Source: Rubellimicrobium rubrum (GTDB lineage Bacteria > Pseudomonadota > Alphaproteobacteria > Rhodobacterales > Rhodobacteraceae). Taken from it: a stretch of 64,000 nt of DNA. This document shows, piece by piece, positions 47,278-56,099 of this stretch (position 1 is its first letter; every line of letters begins with the position of its first letter). The notes beneath the pieces are model-generated. The model was given only the letters and a program-made list of their open reading frames with translations. It was not told the origin of the DNA and did not search any database. The stretch covers positions 62,001 through 126,000 of the forward strand of contig NZ_VDFU01000004.1 in assembly GCF_006152115.1 (NCBI RefSeq). The letters run 5' to 3'. The position numbers and the translations under genes were made by a program.

Positions 47278-47994
47278 ATGGACAACGCGACCTACGCCAC
47301 CCTCACACGGCAGACGGGCCTCATGGCTCAGATGCAGATGGTGGCCAACAACATCGCGAACGCCACCACCACGGGCTACCGTGGCGAGCATATCGGCTTT
47401 TCCGAGTATGTGCGGACCACGGGCTCCGGAGCCTCGCTGTCCATGGCCACCGCCCGGGTCCGCGAAACCGACCTGTCGCAGGGGTCCCTGTCCCAGACCG
47501 GCGGAGCCTTCGACCTCGCAATCGAAGGCGACGGCTTCTTTCTGGTGCAGACTCCCGATGGGCCCCGCCTGAGCCGCGCAGGCCATTTCGGCCCGAACGA
47601 GAACGGCGACCTTGTGACGCCCGAGGGGTATCCGGTCCTCGATGCCGGGGGCGCGCCTGTTTTCGTGCCCCAGGGCCAGGGCCCGGTGGGCATCGCACCC
47701 GACGGCACGATCTCGGCCGGGGGCAATCCGGTGGGACAGATCGGCATCGTTCTGCCTCGCGATCCCCTCGAGCTGGTGCGCGAGGGCGGCACGCTTTTTC
47801 GCGCCGACAGCGGCACCGACCCGGCGCTCGGGGGCCGTGTCCTACAGGGCTTCCTGGAAGAATCGAACGTCAACCCGGTCCTCGAAGTGTCGCGGATGAT
47901 CGAGGTCCAGCGCGCCTACGAGATGGGGCAGGGCTTCCTCGAACGCGAGGACGAACGCATCCGCAAAACCATTCAGGCCATTCAGACAAGGTAA
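47278..47994 (+). CDS. flgF: Flagellar basal-body rod protein FlgF
   Basis: This 238-residue proximal rod protein has the N-terminal axial motif MVANNIANATTTGYRGEHI. FDLAIEGDGFFLVQTPDGPRLSRAG is in the middle, and VNPVLEVSRMIEVQRAYEMGQ is the C-terminal helix. It is shorter than FlgG, as usual, and precedes it by six bases. Confidence 0.92.
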   Translation: MDNATYATLTRQTGLMAQMQMVANNIANATTTGYRGEHIGFSEYVRTTGSGASLSMATARVRETDLSQGSLSQTGGAFDLAIEGDGFFLVQTPDGPRLSRAGHFGPNENGDLVTPEGYPVLDAGGAPVFVPQGQGPVGIAPDGTISAGGNPVGQIGIVLPRDPLELVREGGTLFRADSGTDPALGGRVLQGFLEESNVNPVLEVSRMIEVQRAYEMGQGFLEREDERIRKTIQAIQTR

Positions 47995-48000
47995 CATCGC

Positions 48001-48786
48001 ATGCGCGCCCTCGAGATCGCCGCTTCCGGCATGACGGCCCAGCAGACCCGGGTCGAGGTCATTTCCAACAACCTCGCCAACATGAGCACGACGGGCTACT
48101 CGCCCCGCCGGGCCGAGTTCGCGGACCTGCACTACCAGCAGCTCGTCCGCCCCGGCACCATCAATGCGGCGGACGGGACGGTCCTGCCGGTCGGCGTGCA
48201 GCTGGGCCTGGGCGTGCGGCCCACGGCCGTGTCGGTCATGATCTCGCAGGGGGCGCTCTCGGCGACCGGCAACGACCTCGACCTGGCGATCGAAGGCGAG
48301 GGCTATCTGGAGGTGCGGCTTCCGGACGGACGTTCGGCCTACACGCGGGATGGCTCGCTCAAGCTTTCGCCCGATGGCCTGATCGTCACCTCGGACGGTT
48401 TCCCGGTCGAACCCGAGGTGACGGTTCCGGCCGATGCCAAGTCGATCTCGATCAACGCCGAAGGCGAGGTTTACGCCTACTTCAGCGATCAGGTGCAGCC
48501 GCAGCTCCTGGGGCAGTTCACCTTGGCCGGCTTCACGAACGCCAAGGGTCTGGAAGCCATGGGGTCGAACCTGTTCCTCGAGACGGCCGCATCCGGCGCT
48601 TCGCTGGTCGCCACACCGGGGCAGGACGGGCTGGGAACCCTGCGGCAGGGCTATCTGGAAGATTCCTCCGTGGATGCCGTGAAGGAGGTGACCGACCTCA
48701 TCGAGGCGCAGCGCGGCTACGAGCTGAACTCCAAGGTCATCACGGCGGCCGACCAGATGCTTGGCGCCACGGCGCAGATCCGGTGA
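48001..48786 (+). CDS. flgG: Flagellar distal rod protein FlgG
   Basis: This 261-residue protein begins MRALEIAASGMTAQQTRVEVISNNLANMSTTGY and ends SSVDAVKEVTDLIEAQRGYELNSKVITAADQM, both diagnostic of FlgG. It forms the distal rod that passes through the P and L rings. The stop overlaps the flgA start (TGATG). Confidence 0.96.
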   Translation: MRALEIAASGMTAQQTRVEVISNNLANMSTTGYSPRRAEFADLHYQQLVRPGTINAADGTVLPVGVQLGLGVRPTAVSVMISQGALSATGNDLDLAIEGEGYLEVRLPDGRSAYTRDGSLKLSPDGLIVTSDGFPVEPEVTVPADAKSISINAEGEVYAYFSDQVQPQLLGQFTLAGFTNAKGLEAMGSNLFLETAASGASLVATPGQDGLGTLRQGYLEDSSVDAVKEVTDLIEAQRGYELNSKVITAADQMLGATAQIR

Positions 48787-49217
48787 TGGATCCCTTTGCC
48801 GCCTGCCGCATCGTTGCCGTCCTGCTCCTCGGCGCTGCTCCGGCGGCAGCCGACATCATCGTTCCGACCCGCACGATCCCTCCGCAGTCGATCATCGGCC
48901 CCGAGGACCTGGCCCTGTCGGAGGCGAACGTCCCGGGCGCAGTCACCGATCCCTCCCAGGCGATCGGGCTGGAGGCTCGGGTCGCCCTTTATCCGGGCCG
49001 GCCCATCCGACCCCAGGACCTGGGCCCCCCGGCCGTGATCGAGCGCAACGCCATCGTGCCGCTGATCTTCATGCGGGGGACCCTGCTGATCACCGCCGAA
49101 GGACGCGCCCTCGACCGCGCAGGCCCCGGAGAGCTGATCCGCGTGATGAACACCACGTCGCGCACCACCGTCACGGCCCGCGTCGGCACCGACGGCGCCG
49201 CCTACGTTTCAGAATGA
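48786..49217 (+). CDS. flgA: P-ring assembly chaperone FlgA
   Basis: This 143-residue exported protein has a signal peptide (RIVAVLLLGAAPAAAD) followed by an SAF-like domain, TRTIPPQSIIGPEDLALSEANVPG. The later segment GELIRVMNTTSRTTVTARVGTDG matches the FlgA C-terminus. It helps assemble FlgI in the periplasm; flgI is not in the window. Confidence 0.9.
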   Translation: MDPFAACRIVAVLLLGAAPAAADIIVPTRTIPPQSIIGPEDLALSEANVPGAVTDPSQAIGLEARVALYPGRPIRPQDLGPPAVIERNAIVPLIFMRGTLLITAEGRALDRAGPGELIRVMNTTSRTTVTARVGTDGAAYVSE

Positions 49218-49218
49218 A

Positions 49219-49968
49219 ATGGCTCCCATGACCCCATCCCGCGCCCTTCTGCTTCTCCTGTCGCTGGCCGCCTGCGGCTCCTCGCCTTTGGGGCAGCCGC
49301 CGACATTCACCCCGGCGGCCTTTCCCATTCCGGACGAGGAGTCCGCGATGCGGGATCCCCTCCGCCTGCCGACTGCCATGGCCCCCCTGCCCGTCTACCA
49401 GGCGTCCTCCTCGGCCTCGCTCTGGACCGGGGAGCGCGGCTCGCTCCTTGGCGACAACCGGGCGGTGGAGCGGGGCGACATCCTGACGGTCGTCATCGAG
49501 ATCGACGATTCCGCCCAGATCAGGAACACGACCGAGCGGGGCCGTCAGGGCTCCGAATCGCTGGGCGTCGATGCGCTGTTCGGGGTGCCGGAAACCCTGA
49601 ACGGCAACCTGCTGGGCGGCGGAGGGCTGTCGCCGGGCGTGGACCTGTCGTCCAGCCACACCTTCTCGGGCGAGGGCACGGTCCAGCGGAACGAGCAGCT
49701 CGAGCTTCGCGTCGCGGCCACCGTCACCGAGGTGCTGCCGAACGGCGTGCTGTCGATCTCGGGCAGTCAGGAGGTCCGCGTGAACAACGAACTCCGCGAA
49801 CTTCTCGTCACCGGCTTCGTCCGTCCCGCCGACATCAGCCGCCAGAACGAGGTCACCTATGACAAGATCGCCCAGGCCCGCATCTCCTATGGCGGGCGAG
49901 GCCAGATCACCGACATGCAGCAGCCCCGCGCGGGCGCGCAGGCCATCGACAACATCCTTCCGTTCTGA
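49219..49968 (+). CDS. flgH: Flagellar L-ring lipoprotein FlgH
   Basis: This 249-residue outer-membrane lipoprotein has the lipobox LSLAAC near residues 14-19. SLWTGERGSLLGDNRAVERGDILTVVI, GTVQRNEQLELRVAATVTEVLPNG and SYGGRGQITDMQQPR are family segments. The start could also be the ATG at 49228. It follows flgA directly. Confidence 0.94.
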   Translation: MAPMTPSRALLLLLSLAACGSSPLGQPPTFTPAAFPIPDEESAMRDPLRLPTAMAPLPVYQASSSASLWTGERGSLLGDNRAVERGDILTVVIEIDDSAQIRNTTERGRQGSESLGVDALFGVPETLNGNLLGGGGLSPGVDLSSSHTFSGEGTVQRNEQLELRVAATVTEVLPNGVLSISGSQEVRVNNELRELLVTGFVRPADISRQNEVTYDKIAQARISYGGRGQITDMQQPRAGAQAIDNILPF

Positions 49969-49977
49969 GGCCTTTCC

Positions 49978-50577
49978 ATGAAGCGGCTCCTGATACCCCT
50001 CATCCTCCTGTTCCTGGGCCTTGGCGGAGGCGTGGGCGCGGGCCTGCTGCTCACGCCCGCCCACGAAGAAAGCGACACCGAGGAGCAGGCGGCGGCCGAA
50101 CTCGCCAATCCCTGCGGCGAGGTGGTGCCCGCCTCGGAGGCCGAGGAGCATGCCACCGGTAGCGAGACCGATGCCGAGCACGGCACGGAGGAGGCTGCAG
50201 AGGATGGTCATGCGGAGGAGACCCAGGAGGTCATGTCCGAGGACGGCCACCCGCTGCACGACTATGTCAAGCTCAACAATCAGTTCATCGTGCCCCTTCT
50301 GACCGATGGCCAAGTCGATGCGCTGGTGCAGCTTTCTCTTTCCGTCGAGGTTCCGGCCGGGCAGCAGGAAACCATCCTGATGATGGAGCCCAAGCTGCGC
50401 GACAGCTTCCTCCAGGTCCTGTTCGACCATGCCAACACCGGCGGCTTCGACGGGCTGTTCACGGCATCCTCGGCCATGCGGGAGCTGCGCAACGCTCTCC
50501 TTGAGGCGGCCCAGGACGCAGCCGGCGGAGTCGTCACGGACATCCTGATCCTCGACCTCGTCCGTCAGAGCAAGTGA
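49978..50577 (+). CDS. FliL-like protein with an acidic, His-containing linker (second fliL-type gene)
   Basis: This is a 199-residue protein. An N-terminal membrane helix (LLIPLILLFLGLGGGVGAGLLL) is followed by about 75 residues of Glu/Asp/His-rich linker. A periplasmic domain comes next (LNNQFIVPLLTDGQVDALVQLSLSVEV) and the C-terminus ends VVTDILILDLVRQSK. This matches FliL, but a more typical fliL lies at 60335-60829. It is the last gene of the flgB run and is followed by a terminator. Confidence 0.75.
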   Translation: MKRLLIPLILLFLGLGGGVGAGLLLTPAHEESDTEEQAAAELANPCGEVVPASEAEEHATGSETDAEHGTEEAAEDGHAEETQEVMSEDGHPLHDYVKLNNQFIVPLLTDGQVDALVQLSLSVEVPAGQQETILMMEPKLRDSFLQVLFDHANTGGFDGLFTASSAMRELRNALLEAAQDAAGGVVTDILILDLVRQSK

Positions 50578-50615
50578 CCGGCGCCTGGGTCCCCCAGCGG
50601 GCAACACGGTAGCAG

Positions 50616-50641
50616 GCGGCGCCTTCGCGGGCGCCGCTTTT
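50616..50641 (+). terminator. Rho-independent terminator of the flgB run
   Basis: GCGGCGCC (50616-50623) pairs with GGCGCCGC (50630-50637) over a TTCGCG loop, followed by TTTT (50638-50641). It lies 39 bases after the fliL-like stop and ends the nine-gene operon. Confidence 0.85.
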
Positions 50642-50756
50642 CTGCTTGAGGTACAAGTGCGTCCGGTTGGTCGAGGCAGCAATGAACCTCCCAGGCGGCC
50701 GGGCGCCTGCAGTGGTCGGACCATCGGCGCCCAGGATCCTCCCGCGCGTCCCGGGC

Positions 50757-51146
50757 CTACCAGCCGCGCTCTTCGGTCCTGTGGCGACGCGCCGTCGCAA
50801 CGTCGCGCGCCTGATCGAGCAGCGCCTGCGTAGCACTCCGGCGACCGAAGGCGCGGGCCAGGTCGTCGCGCGCCATCTCGATCTTGGCCAGGACCCGCGC
50901 GAGTTCCCCGTTCAGGGCGCTCGCTCTCTTGTCGATCCAGCCTTCCCAGCGCAGATCGGCCCCGGCGCGAAGCGCGACATCGGTGGCCAGGGCTTCGGAC
51001 GCTCGAAGGCGTCGGGCAGTCTCGAGCGCCTCGATCTGGCGCCGCAGCTCGGCTTCCTCGCGCCGCAGGCTCGCCAGCCGAGCTTCGGCCGCGTCGCAGG
51101 ACACACCCGCCAGACGCACCAGAGGGGCCAGATCCTTTTCTCTCAT
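50757..51146 (-). CDS. FliJ-like coiled-coil protein
   Basis: This 129-residue, strongly helical, Arg/Glu/Ala-rich protein (SLRREEAELRRQIEALETARRLR and a second helix LARVLAKIEMARDDLARAFGRR) resembles the stalk-like FliJ of the export ATPase complex. Its ATG overlaps the flhB stop (ATGA) and it is the last gene of the minus-strand export operon. Assignment is by fold-like pattern and context. Confidence 0.6.
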   Translation of the reverse strand: MREKDLAPLVRLAGVSCDAAEARLASLRREEAELRRQIEALETARRLRASEALATDVALRAGADLRWEGWIDKRASALNGELARVLAKIEMARDDLARAFGRRSATQALLDQARDVATARRHRTEERGW

Positions 51147-52234
51147 CTCGATACTCCCTTGGCTTTGGCGCGCAGCCGGTCCGCGAACCGGATCGCGGCC
51201 GCCACAGCCCGCCACTCGGGGCGGCCGACCTGCTGGCCGATCTCGACCGAGGCGTAGATGGCGCGGGCCGTCGGCGGGTCGCGGCGGATGGGAACACCGG
51301 CGGCCATGGCCCGCTCGCGGATGCGGGCAGCGACGTCGTCCACGCCCTTGGCGACGCAGACCGGCGCGCCTCCGGTCGCCCGGTCCCACTTCAGGGCGAC
51401 TGCGTAATGAGTCGGGTTGACGATCACGACCGAGGCCGTGGGCACATCGTTCAGCATCTGGTTCATGGCGATGCTGATGCCCTTTTGCCGCCGCTGCTGC
51501 TTCAGATGCGGATCGCCTTCGCTTTCCTTCATCTCATCGGTCATTTCCTTGCGGCTCATCATGTGGCGCTGCTGGAACGAGATCCGCTGCCAGACCAGAT
51601 CCGCCAGACCAAGGGCCAGCGCCACCAGAACCACTCGGGCCATGAGATCGAGGGCGATCTCCAGAAGGAGCAGGGTGGCCATGCCCGGTTCCTGCGCCGC
51701 GGTGCCGATCAGGCGGGGCGTCGACTCGGCCAGCGTGATCCCCAGGACCGCGCCAAAGAGGCCGATCTTGAAGAGCCCCTTGCCAAAGGCCACGATACCT
51801 TCCTTGCCGAACTTGTTCTTGGCTTGCGCCATGGGCGAGATGCGGGACAGCTTGGGAACCAGCTTGTCCGGCGCGATCACGATCGATTGCTGCGCCACGA
51901 GGCACAGCAGCGCCGCGATCGCGGGAATGGCAAACCAGGGCCAGGAGGCGGCGGCCGTCTGGCCCAGTATAGCTGCCCAGAATGGCTGCGGACTTCCCGT
52001 GAAGACCTGCTCCGACAGCGGGGCCGCCTGGGACAGCAGCGTCTTCAGCAGTGCGCCCAGGCTGAGCAGGGAGCCCGCCCCGAAGGCCGAGGCAGCCATG
52101 TAGAAGCCGCCGTAGCTTGCCGCTGTGACAAGGTCCGGGGATTGGGGAACGTCGCCGCGCTTGCGTGCATCGTCGAGCCGTTTCTGGGACGGCTCGAAGC
52201 TTTTCTCGGTTTCGTCCTCCTCGCCCTGGCTCAT
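51143..52234 (-). CDS. flhB: Flagellar export switch protein FlhB
   Basis: This 363-residue protein begins with the soluble EKSFEPSQKRLDDARKRGDVPQS segment and has four membrane helices. The autocleavage motif NPTH is at residues 273-276, and the cytosolic C-terminal domain follows. It sets export specificity with FliK. It overlaps fliR upstream and the fliJ-like gene downstream. Confidence 0.96.
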   Translation of the reverse strand: MSQGEEDETEKSFEPSQKRLDDARKRGDVPQSPDLVTAASYGGFYMAASAFGAGSLLSLGALLKTLLSQAAPLSEQVFTGSPQPFWAAILGQTAAASWPWFAIPAIAALLCLVAQQSIVIAPDKLVPKLSRISPMAQAKNKFGKEGIVAFGKGLFKIGLFGAVLGITLAESTPRLIGTAAQEPGMATLLLLEIALDLMARVVLVALALGLADLVWQRISFQQRHMMSRKEMTDEMKESEGDPHLKQQRRQKGISIAMNQMLNDVPTASVVIVNPTHYAVALKWDRATGGAPVCVAKGVDDVAARIRERAMAAGVPIRRDPPTARAIYASVEIGQQVGRPEWRAVAAAIRFADRLRAKAKGVSR

Positions 52235-53022
52235 GGCAGGTTGCCGAAGGGATTGGCCATGAAGCCCTGAAAGGCTGCGATCCAGACGGACAGCATCACG
52301 GGCGCCGCGACCAGAAAGAGCATGAGGCCCCCGGCGGTCAGGGCGGGCGCGCCGATGAAGGTCACCATGAGCTGGGGCATGGCCCGGTTGATGACGCCAA
52401 GGGTGACATTGTACAGGAGCGCGGCCGCAACGAAGGGGGCGGCCAGGGAGAAGGCAAGCGCAAAGGTCCGCCCCACCTCTCCCACACCCGCCTCAAGGAG
52501 CATTCCGGGATCGAGGATGGTTCCCGCCGGGGCCAGGGCATAGCTTTGGATCATGTAGGCCGCGACCTGGACATGCAGACCGAGGATGGCTGCCAGCGCG
52601 AGCCCCCCGATCACGAGGACATGCGTCATGGCGGGCGACGGCTCGCCCCCCGGGCCAGAGCCGAAGAGCTGGGACAGCGAGGTGGACTGGGCGGCCATCG
52701 TGCCGGCCGTCTGGAGCGCCAGGACGAAAAGGCGCAAGAACATGCCAAAGGCGAGGCCGGTCGCCACCTCGCTCAGGGTCAGGGCCAGGATATGGGACGA
52801 TGCGCCGGGCGGCGGAAGCGTGTCGCCCACCACGGGCAGCACGATAAGGCTGAATGCGATCCCCAACCCCAGCCGCACCCGCGCGGGAATGGACATCTCT
52901 CCGAACAAGGGCAGAAGGGCCAGCATCGCCCCCACTCGCAGGAAGACGACGAAGCCGGCCCACAGGCTGCCCTGGACGAGAGCGATCAGCGGGTTTAGAT
53001 CGGCCAGGAGCTCGGGGCTCAT
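52231..53022 (-). CDS. fliR: Flagellar export-gate protein FliR
   Basis: This 263-residue protein has about six membrane helices. VGAMLALLPLFGEMSIPARVRLGLGIAFSLIV at the N-terminus and NVTLGVINRAMPQLMVTFIGAPALTAGGLML near the C-terminus are typical. It assembles with FliP and FliQ. Its stop overlaps the flhB start, and flhA lies 33 bases upstream. Confidence 0.94.
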   Translation of the reverse strand: MSPELLADLNPLIALVQGSLWAGFVVFLRVGAMLALLPLFGEMSIPARVRLGLGIAFSLIVLPVVGDTLPPPGASSHILALTLSEVATGLAFGMFLRLFVLALQTAGTMAAQSTSLSQLFGSGPGGEPSPAMTHVLVIGGLALAAILGLHVQVAAYMIQSYALAPAGTILDPGMLLEAGVGEVGRTFALAFSLAAPFVAAALLYNVTLGVINRAMPQLMVTFIGAPALTAGGLMLFLVAAPVMLSVWIAAFQGFMANPFGNLP

Positions 53023-53055
53023 GGCATCACCGGTCCGGGCACGACGTCCGAGCCG

Positions 53056-55137
53056 TCATGCCGGAACAAGCCCCACAAGCGCCGGACGGGCATCGATGCC
53101 AATCTCCTCGAAGGACAGCACAGGGTTCGCGATCCCCTTGGCGGCCAGCACCGTGCGCAGGAAGCGCCGCCGCCGCATGGAGGTCACGAGCGCCGGATAG
53201 GTGCCATGCTCGGCGGCCTGCGCCACCTTCTCGGCCACGGCGTTGGCCAGGCGGTTGAACTCCTCGGGGGGCAGGGCCACGTCGGACGGCCCCCGGTCTG
53301 CGCCGATCTGGTAGGTCGAGAAGATCTCCTCCCATTCGGGGGCGAGCTGCACGAGGGGAATGGTGCCGTCCGTGCGGCGCAACTCGGCCACGAGCTGGAA
53401 GCCCAAGCGCTGGCGGACGTGTTCCGCGATCGCCTCGGCCGTTGGCATGGACGCCCGCGCCTCGGCCACGGCTTCGAGGATGAGGGGCAGGTTCCGGATC
53501 GAGACCCTCTCCTCCAGCAGGAGCCGCAGCACGGACAGGAGCAGGTCCACGGGCACCCGGTCGGGGATCAGTTCGTCCAGCATCTTGCGGTTGGCCTCGG
53601 ACCGGGCCGAGTCCGATAGGTTCACCATTTCGTCCAGGAGGCGCCGCAAAGCCTTGAGGGTCATCAGGCGGGAGAAGTTGCGTTTGATGATCTCCAGCAG
53701 ATGGGTCGCCAGCACCTCGGCAGGCCAGACGGTGGTGAAGCCCGACAGCGCCGCGGTGTCCTGATCCTCGGGCGAGATCCACCGGGCGGGCGCGCCGTAA
53801 ACAGGCTCTTTCACGTCCTGGCCCGACAGGGCCATGCTGTCGGAGCCAGACAGCAGCGCCAAGATATGGCCGGGCCGGAGCGTGTCCGCGGCCTGCTCCA
53901 CGCCTTGCACCTTGACCCGGTAGCCCCCCGACGGAAGGGCTGCGTTGTCGGTGAGCCGGATCTCGGGCAGCAGCACACCAAAGGCCGTCGCCACATGGCT
54001 GCGCATGTTGCTGATCCGAACGTCGAGGCCCGTGGCGGCATCCAGGACCATGTCCACGAGATCCGGGGCGAACTCCACATGGATGTCGTCAAGGTCGAGC
54101 AGATCGCCCATGGAGGCCTTGCGGGCAGGAACGTCCGGCCCGGTGGACACCGCGGCCTCGGGCTCTGGGGGGCTGGCTGAGATTCGCCAGGCCGCATAGC
54201 CCAACCCGGCCGCGCCGATCATGAAAGGCAGGAACGGCATCCCCGGCACCACGGCGAACAGACCCATCAGGACGGCCACCGTGGCGATCGCGGCGGGATA
54301 GCGGCTCAGCTGGCCTATGATCGCCACGTCGGTGGTCTGGGTGGAGCCGCCGCGCGCGAGCAGGAGGGCCGTCCCCACGGCGATGATGACGGCCGGAATC
54401 TGGCTGACGAGGCCGTCACCGACCGTCAGGATGGCATAGGTCTCCAAGGCCTCGCCGATCGGCATCCCGTGGATGAACACACCCATGATCAGGCCCATCA
54501 CGAGGTTCAGCGCCGTGATGAGGAGGCCCGCCACGGCATCGCCCTTGACGAACTTCGACGCGCCGTCGAGCGAGCCGAAGAAGGTCGTCTCCTGGCTTTC
54601 CCGTTCACGCCGGGCCTTGGCCTCCGCATGGGTGATCGCGCCCGCCGCGAGGTCAGCGTCGATGGCGAGCTGCTTTCCAGGCATGGCGTCGAGGGCGAAG
54701 CGCGCGCCAACTTCGGCCATGCGGGCCGCGCCCTTGTTGATGACGATGAAGTTGACGATCAGCAGCACGAGGAAGACCACGATCCCGAGCAGGACCTGGC
54801 CGCCCATCACGAACATGGCAAAGCCCTCGATCACATGGCCTGCGGCGTCCGTGCCGGTGTGGCCCTGCCCGATGATGAGCTTGGTGGACGACACGTTCAG
54901 GGACAGCCGCAGCATCAGCGAGGCCAGGAGGATCGAAGGAAAGGCCGAGAAGTCGAGCGGCCGCTCGATGAACAGGGTGACCGTGAAGATCAGGATCGCC
55001 AGGGCGAACGAGAGCGCGAGGCCCATGTCCAAGATCCAGGATGGCACCGGCAGCACCATCATGACGATGATCGCCATGAGGGCGAGAGCGAGAAGGATCC
55101 TCGGCTGGAACATGGTCGTCAGCGTCAGCGCGGGCAT
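53056..55137 (-). CDS. flhA: Flagellar export protein FlhA
   Basis: This 693-residue protein has about eight membrane helices over residues 10-320 and a large cytoplasmic domain that docks chaperones. The FHIPEP-family signature is seen in FIVINKGAARMAEVGARFALDAMPGKQLAIDADL. RVKVQGVEQA, KRNFSRLMTL and the C-terminal LVTSMRRRRFLRTVL also fit. The ATG at 55137 gives a normal length; an ATG at 55113 is possible. It follows the transglycosylase gene by four bases. Confidence 0.95.
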   Translation of the reverse strand: MPALTLTTMFQPRILLALALMAIIVMMVLPVPSWILDMGLALSFALAILIFTVTLFIERPLDFSAFPSILLASLMLRLSLNVSSTKLIIGQGHTGTDAAGHVIEGFAMFVMGGQVLLGIVVFLVLLIVNFIVINKGAARMAEVGARFALDAMPGKQLAIDADLAAGAITHAEAKARRERESQETTFFGSLDGASKFVKGDAVAGLLITALNLVMGLIMGVFIHGMPIGEALETYAILTVGDGLVSQIPAVIIAVGTALLLARGGSTQTTDVAIIGQLSRYPAAIATVAVLMGLFAVVPGMPFLPFMIGAAGLGYAAWRISASPPEPEAAVSTGPDVPARKASMGDLLDLDDIHVEFAPDLVDMVLDAATGLDVRISNMRSHVATAFGVLLPEIRLTDNAALPSGGYRVKVQGVEQAADTLRPGHILALLSGSDSMALSGQDVKEPVYGAPARWISPEDQDTAALSGFTTVWPAEVLATHLLEIIKRNFSRLMTLKALRRLLDEMVNLSDSARSEANRKMLDELIPDRVPVDLLLSVLRLLLEERVSIRNLPLILEAVAEARASMPTAEAIAEHVRQRLGFQLVAELRRTDGTIPLVQLAPEWEEIFSTYQIGADRGPSDVALPPEEFNRLANAVAEKVAQAAEHGTYPALVTSMRRRRFLRTVLAAKGIANPVLSFEEIGIDARPALVGLVPA

Positions 55138-55141
55138 GGGT

Positions 55142-56002
55142 TCAGCCGTCTCCGAGAAGCACCAGAGAGCCCAGGCGGGACATCCCGCCCGTGGTCTGGA
55201 GAAGGGGGTAGGTGTTGCTCCGCGGCATCCCGTCCGCATCCCCGCCGTCCGGTGAAAGGAGGGTTCCCGTCAGGGCGAGCGGCCCGGAGAATCGCCCTTC
55301 GTCTGCCCCGGAGGCCACAGCGGTCGCCTGATGGGCCTCGAACATCGCCCGGGACTGATCCGCGAGGTCGGCAGGGCGTGGATGGAAGGCGTCCGCAGCC
55401 TCGGACCAGCCTTGCCCCTCCTGATGGAGCGTGTTCAGGAGGCCGGCGGCATAGCTGGCATTGGCCAGGGGGTCGAGCATCTGGTCAATGGACACGAAGC
55501 TCTCGTGGTGTTCGCTAAAGTTGATCTGGAAGCAACCCAGCTCAAAGTTCTGAATGCCCTGGCCATGGCGCGCTTCGGCGAAAGCCAAGGCTTGGTCGCG
55601 GGTGTCGAACCATTGCCGTTCACCCTCGATGGCGACGGTCCAGGGCCAAGGGCGGACGCTGTCGCCGTCCCCACGCCCCGTTTCGGTTAGGCTCACGGCC
55701 AAAAGCACGGAAAGCGGCACGCCGGATGACTGGCCGGCGTCCTGGGCCGCCAGCAGGCAAAGGTCCGAATCGTCGGCCAGAGCCGGGGAAGCAGCCAACA
55801 TTGACAAGAGAACGGCCTGGGCGAGCAAAGGGCCCAAGCTAGGAACGGTGCGCCTACAGGAGCCGGTGCCGTTCGGAGCGACTGGGGTGCCCTGACGCTT
55901 TCCCCGCGCGGAATGGACCTCCGTCGAAGCTGGCCATCGGGTCGCTTCGGGGAGCCGGCCGCAACCGACGTCCTGGAAACGCCGAATGCTATCGATTGCC
56001 AT
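55142..56002 (-). CDS. Flagellar-cluster lytic transglycosylase, SltF-like
   Basis: The catalytic domain has LAVSLTETGRGDGDSVRPWPW with the active Glu, then NFELGCFQINFSEHHESF and NASYAAGLLNTLHQEGQGWSEAADAFHPR. These are lysozyme-like SLT features. A signal peptide (LLAQAVLLSMLAASPALADD) lies about 60 residues inside the frame opened by ATG 56002; a TTG at 55837 would place it at the N-terminus, so the start is uncertain. In Rhodobacter sphaeroides, SltF lets the rod cross peptidoglycan and partners a FlgJ without muramidase, which matches this window. Confidence 0.8.
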   Translation of the reverse strand: MAIDSIRRFQDVGCGRLPEATRWPASTEVHSARGKRQGTPVAPNGTGSCRRTVPSLGPLLAQAVLLSMLAASPALADDSDLCLLAAQDAGQSSGVPLSVLLAVSLTETGRGDGDSVRPWPWTVAIEGERQWFDTRDQALAFAEARHGQGIQNFELGCFQINFSEHHESFVSIDQMLDPLANASYAAGLLNTLHQEGQGWSEAADAFHPRPADLADQSRAMFEAHQATAVASGADEGRFSGPLALTGTLLSPDGGDADGMPRSNTYPLLQTTGGMSRLGSLVLLGDG

Positions 56003-56099
56003 GGGGTGGCTGGACCCTGGTCCTGTCATCTGGCCGCTTTCTGCTGCACTGGACCACGTTTACGGCAAGGAAGGTTGAGGAAACCCTAACTGGCCATTC

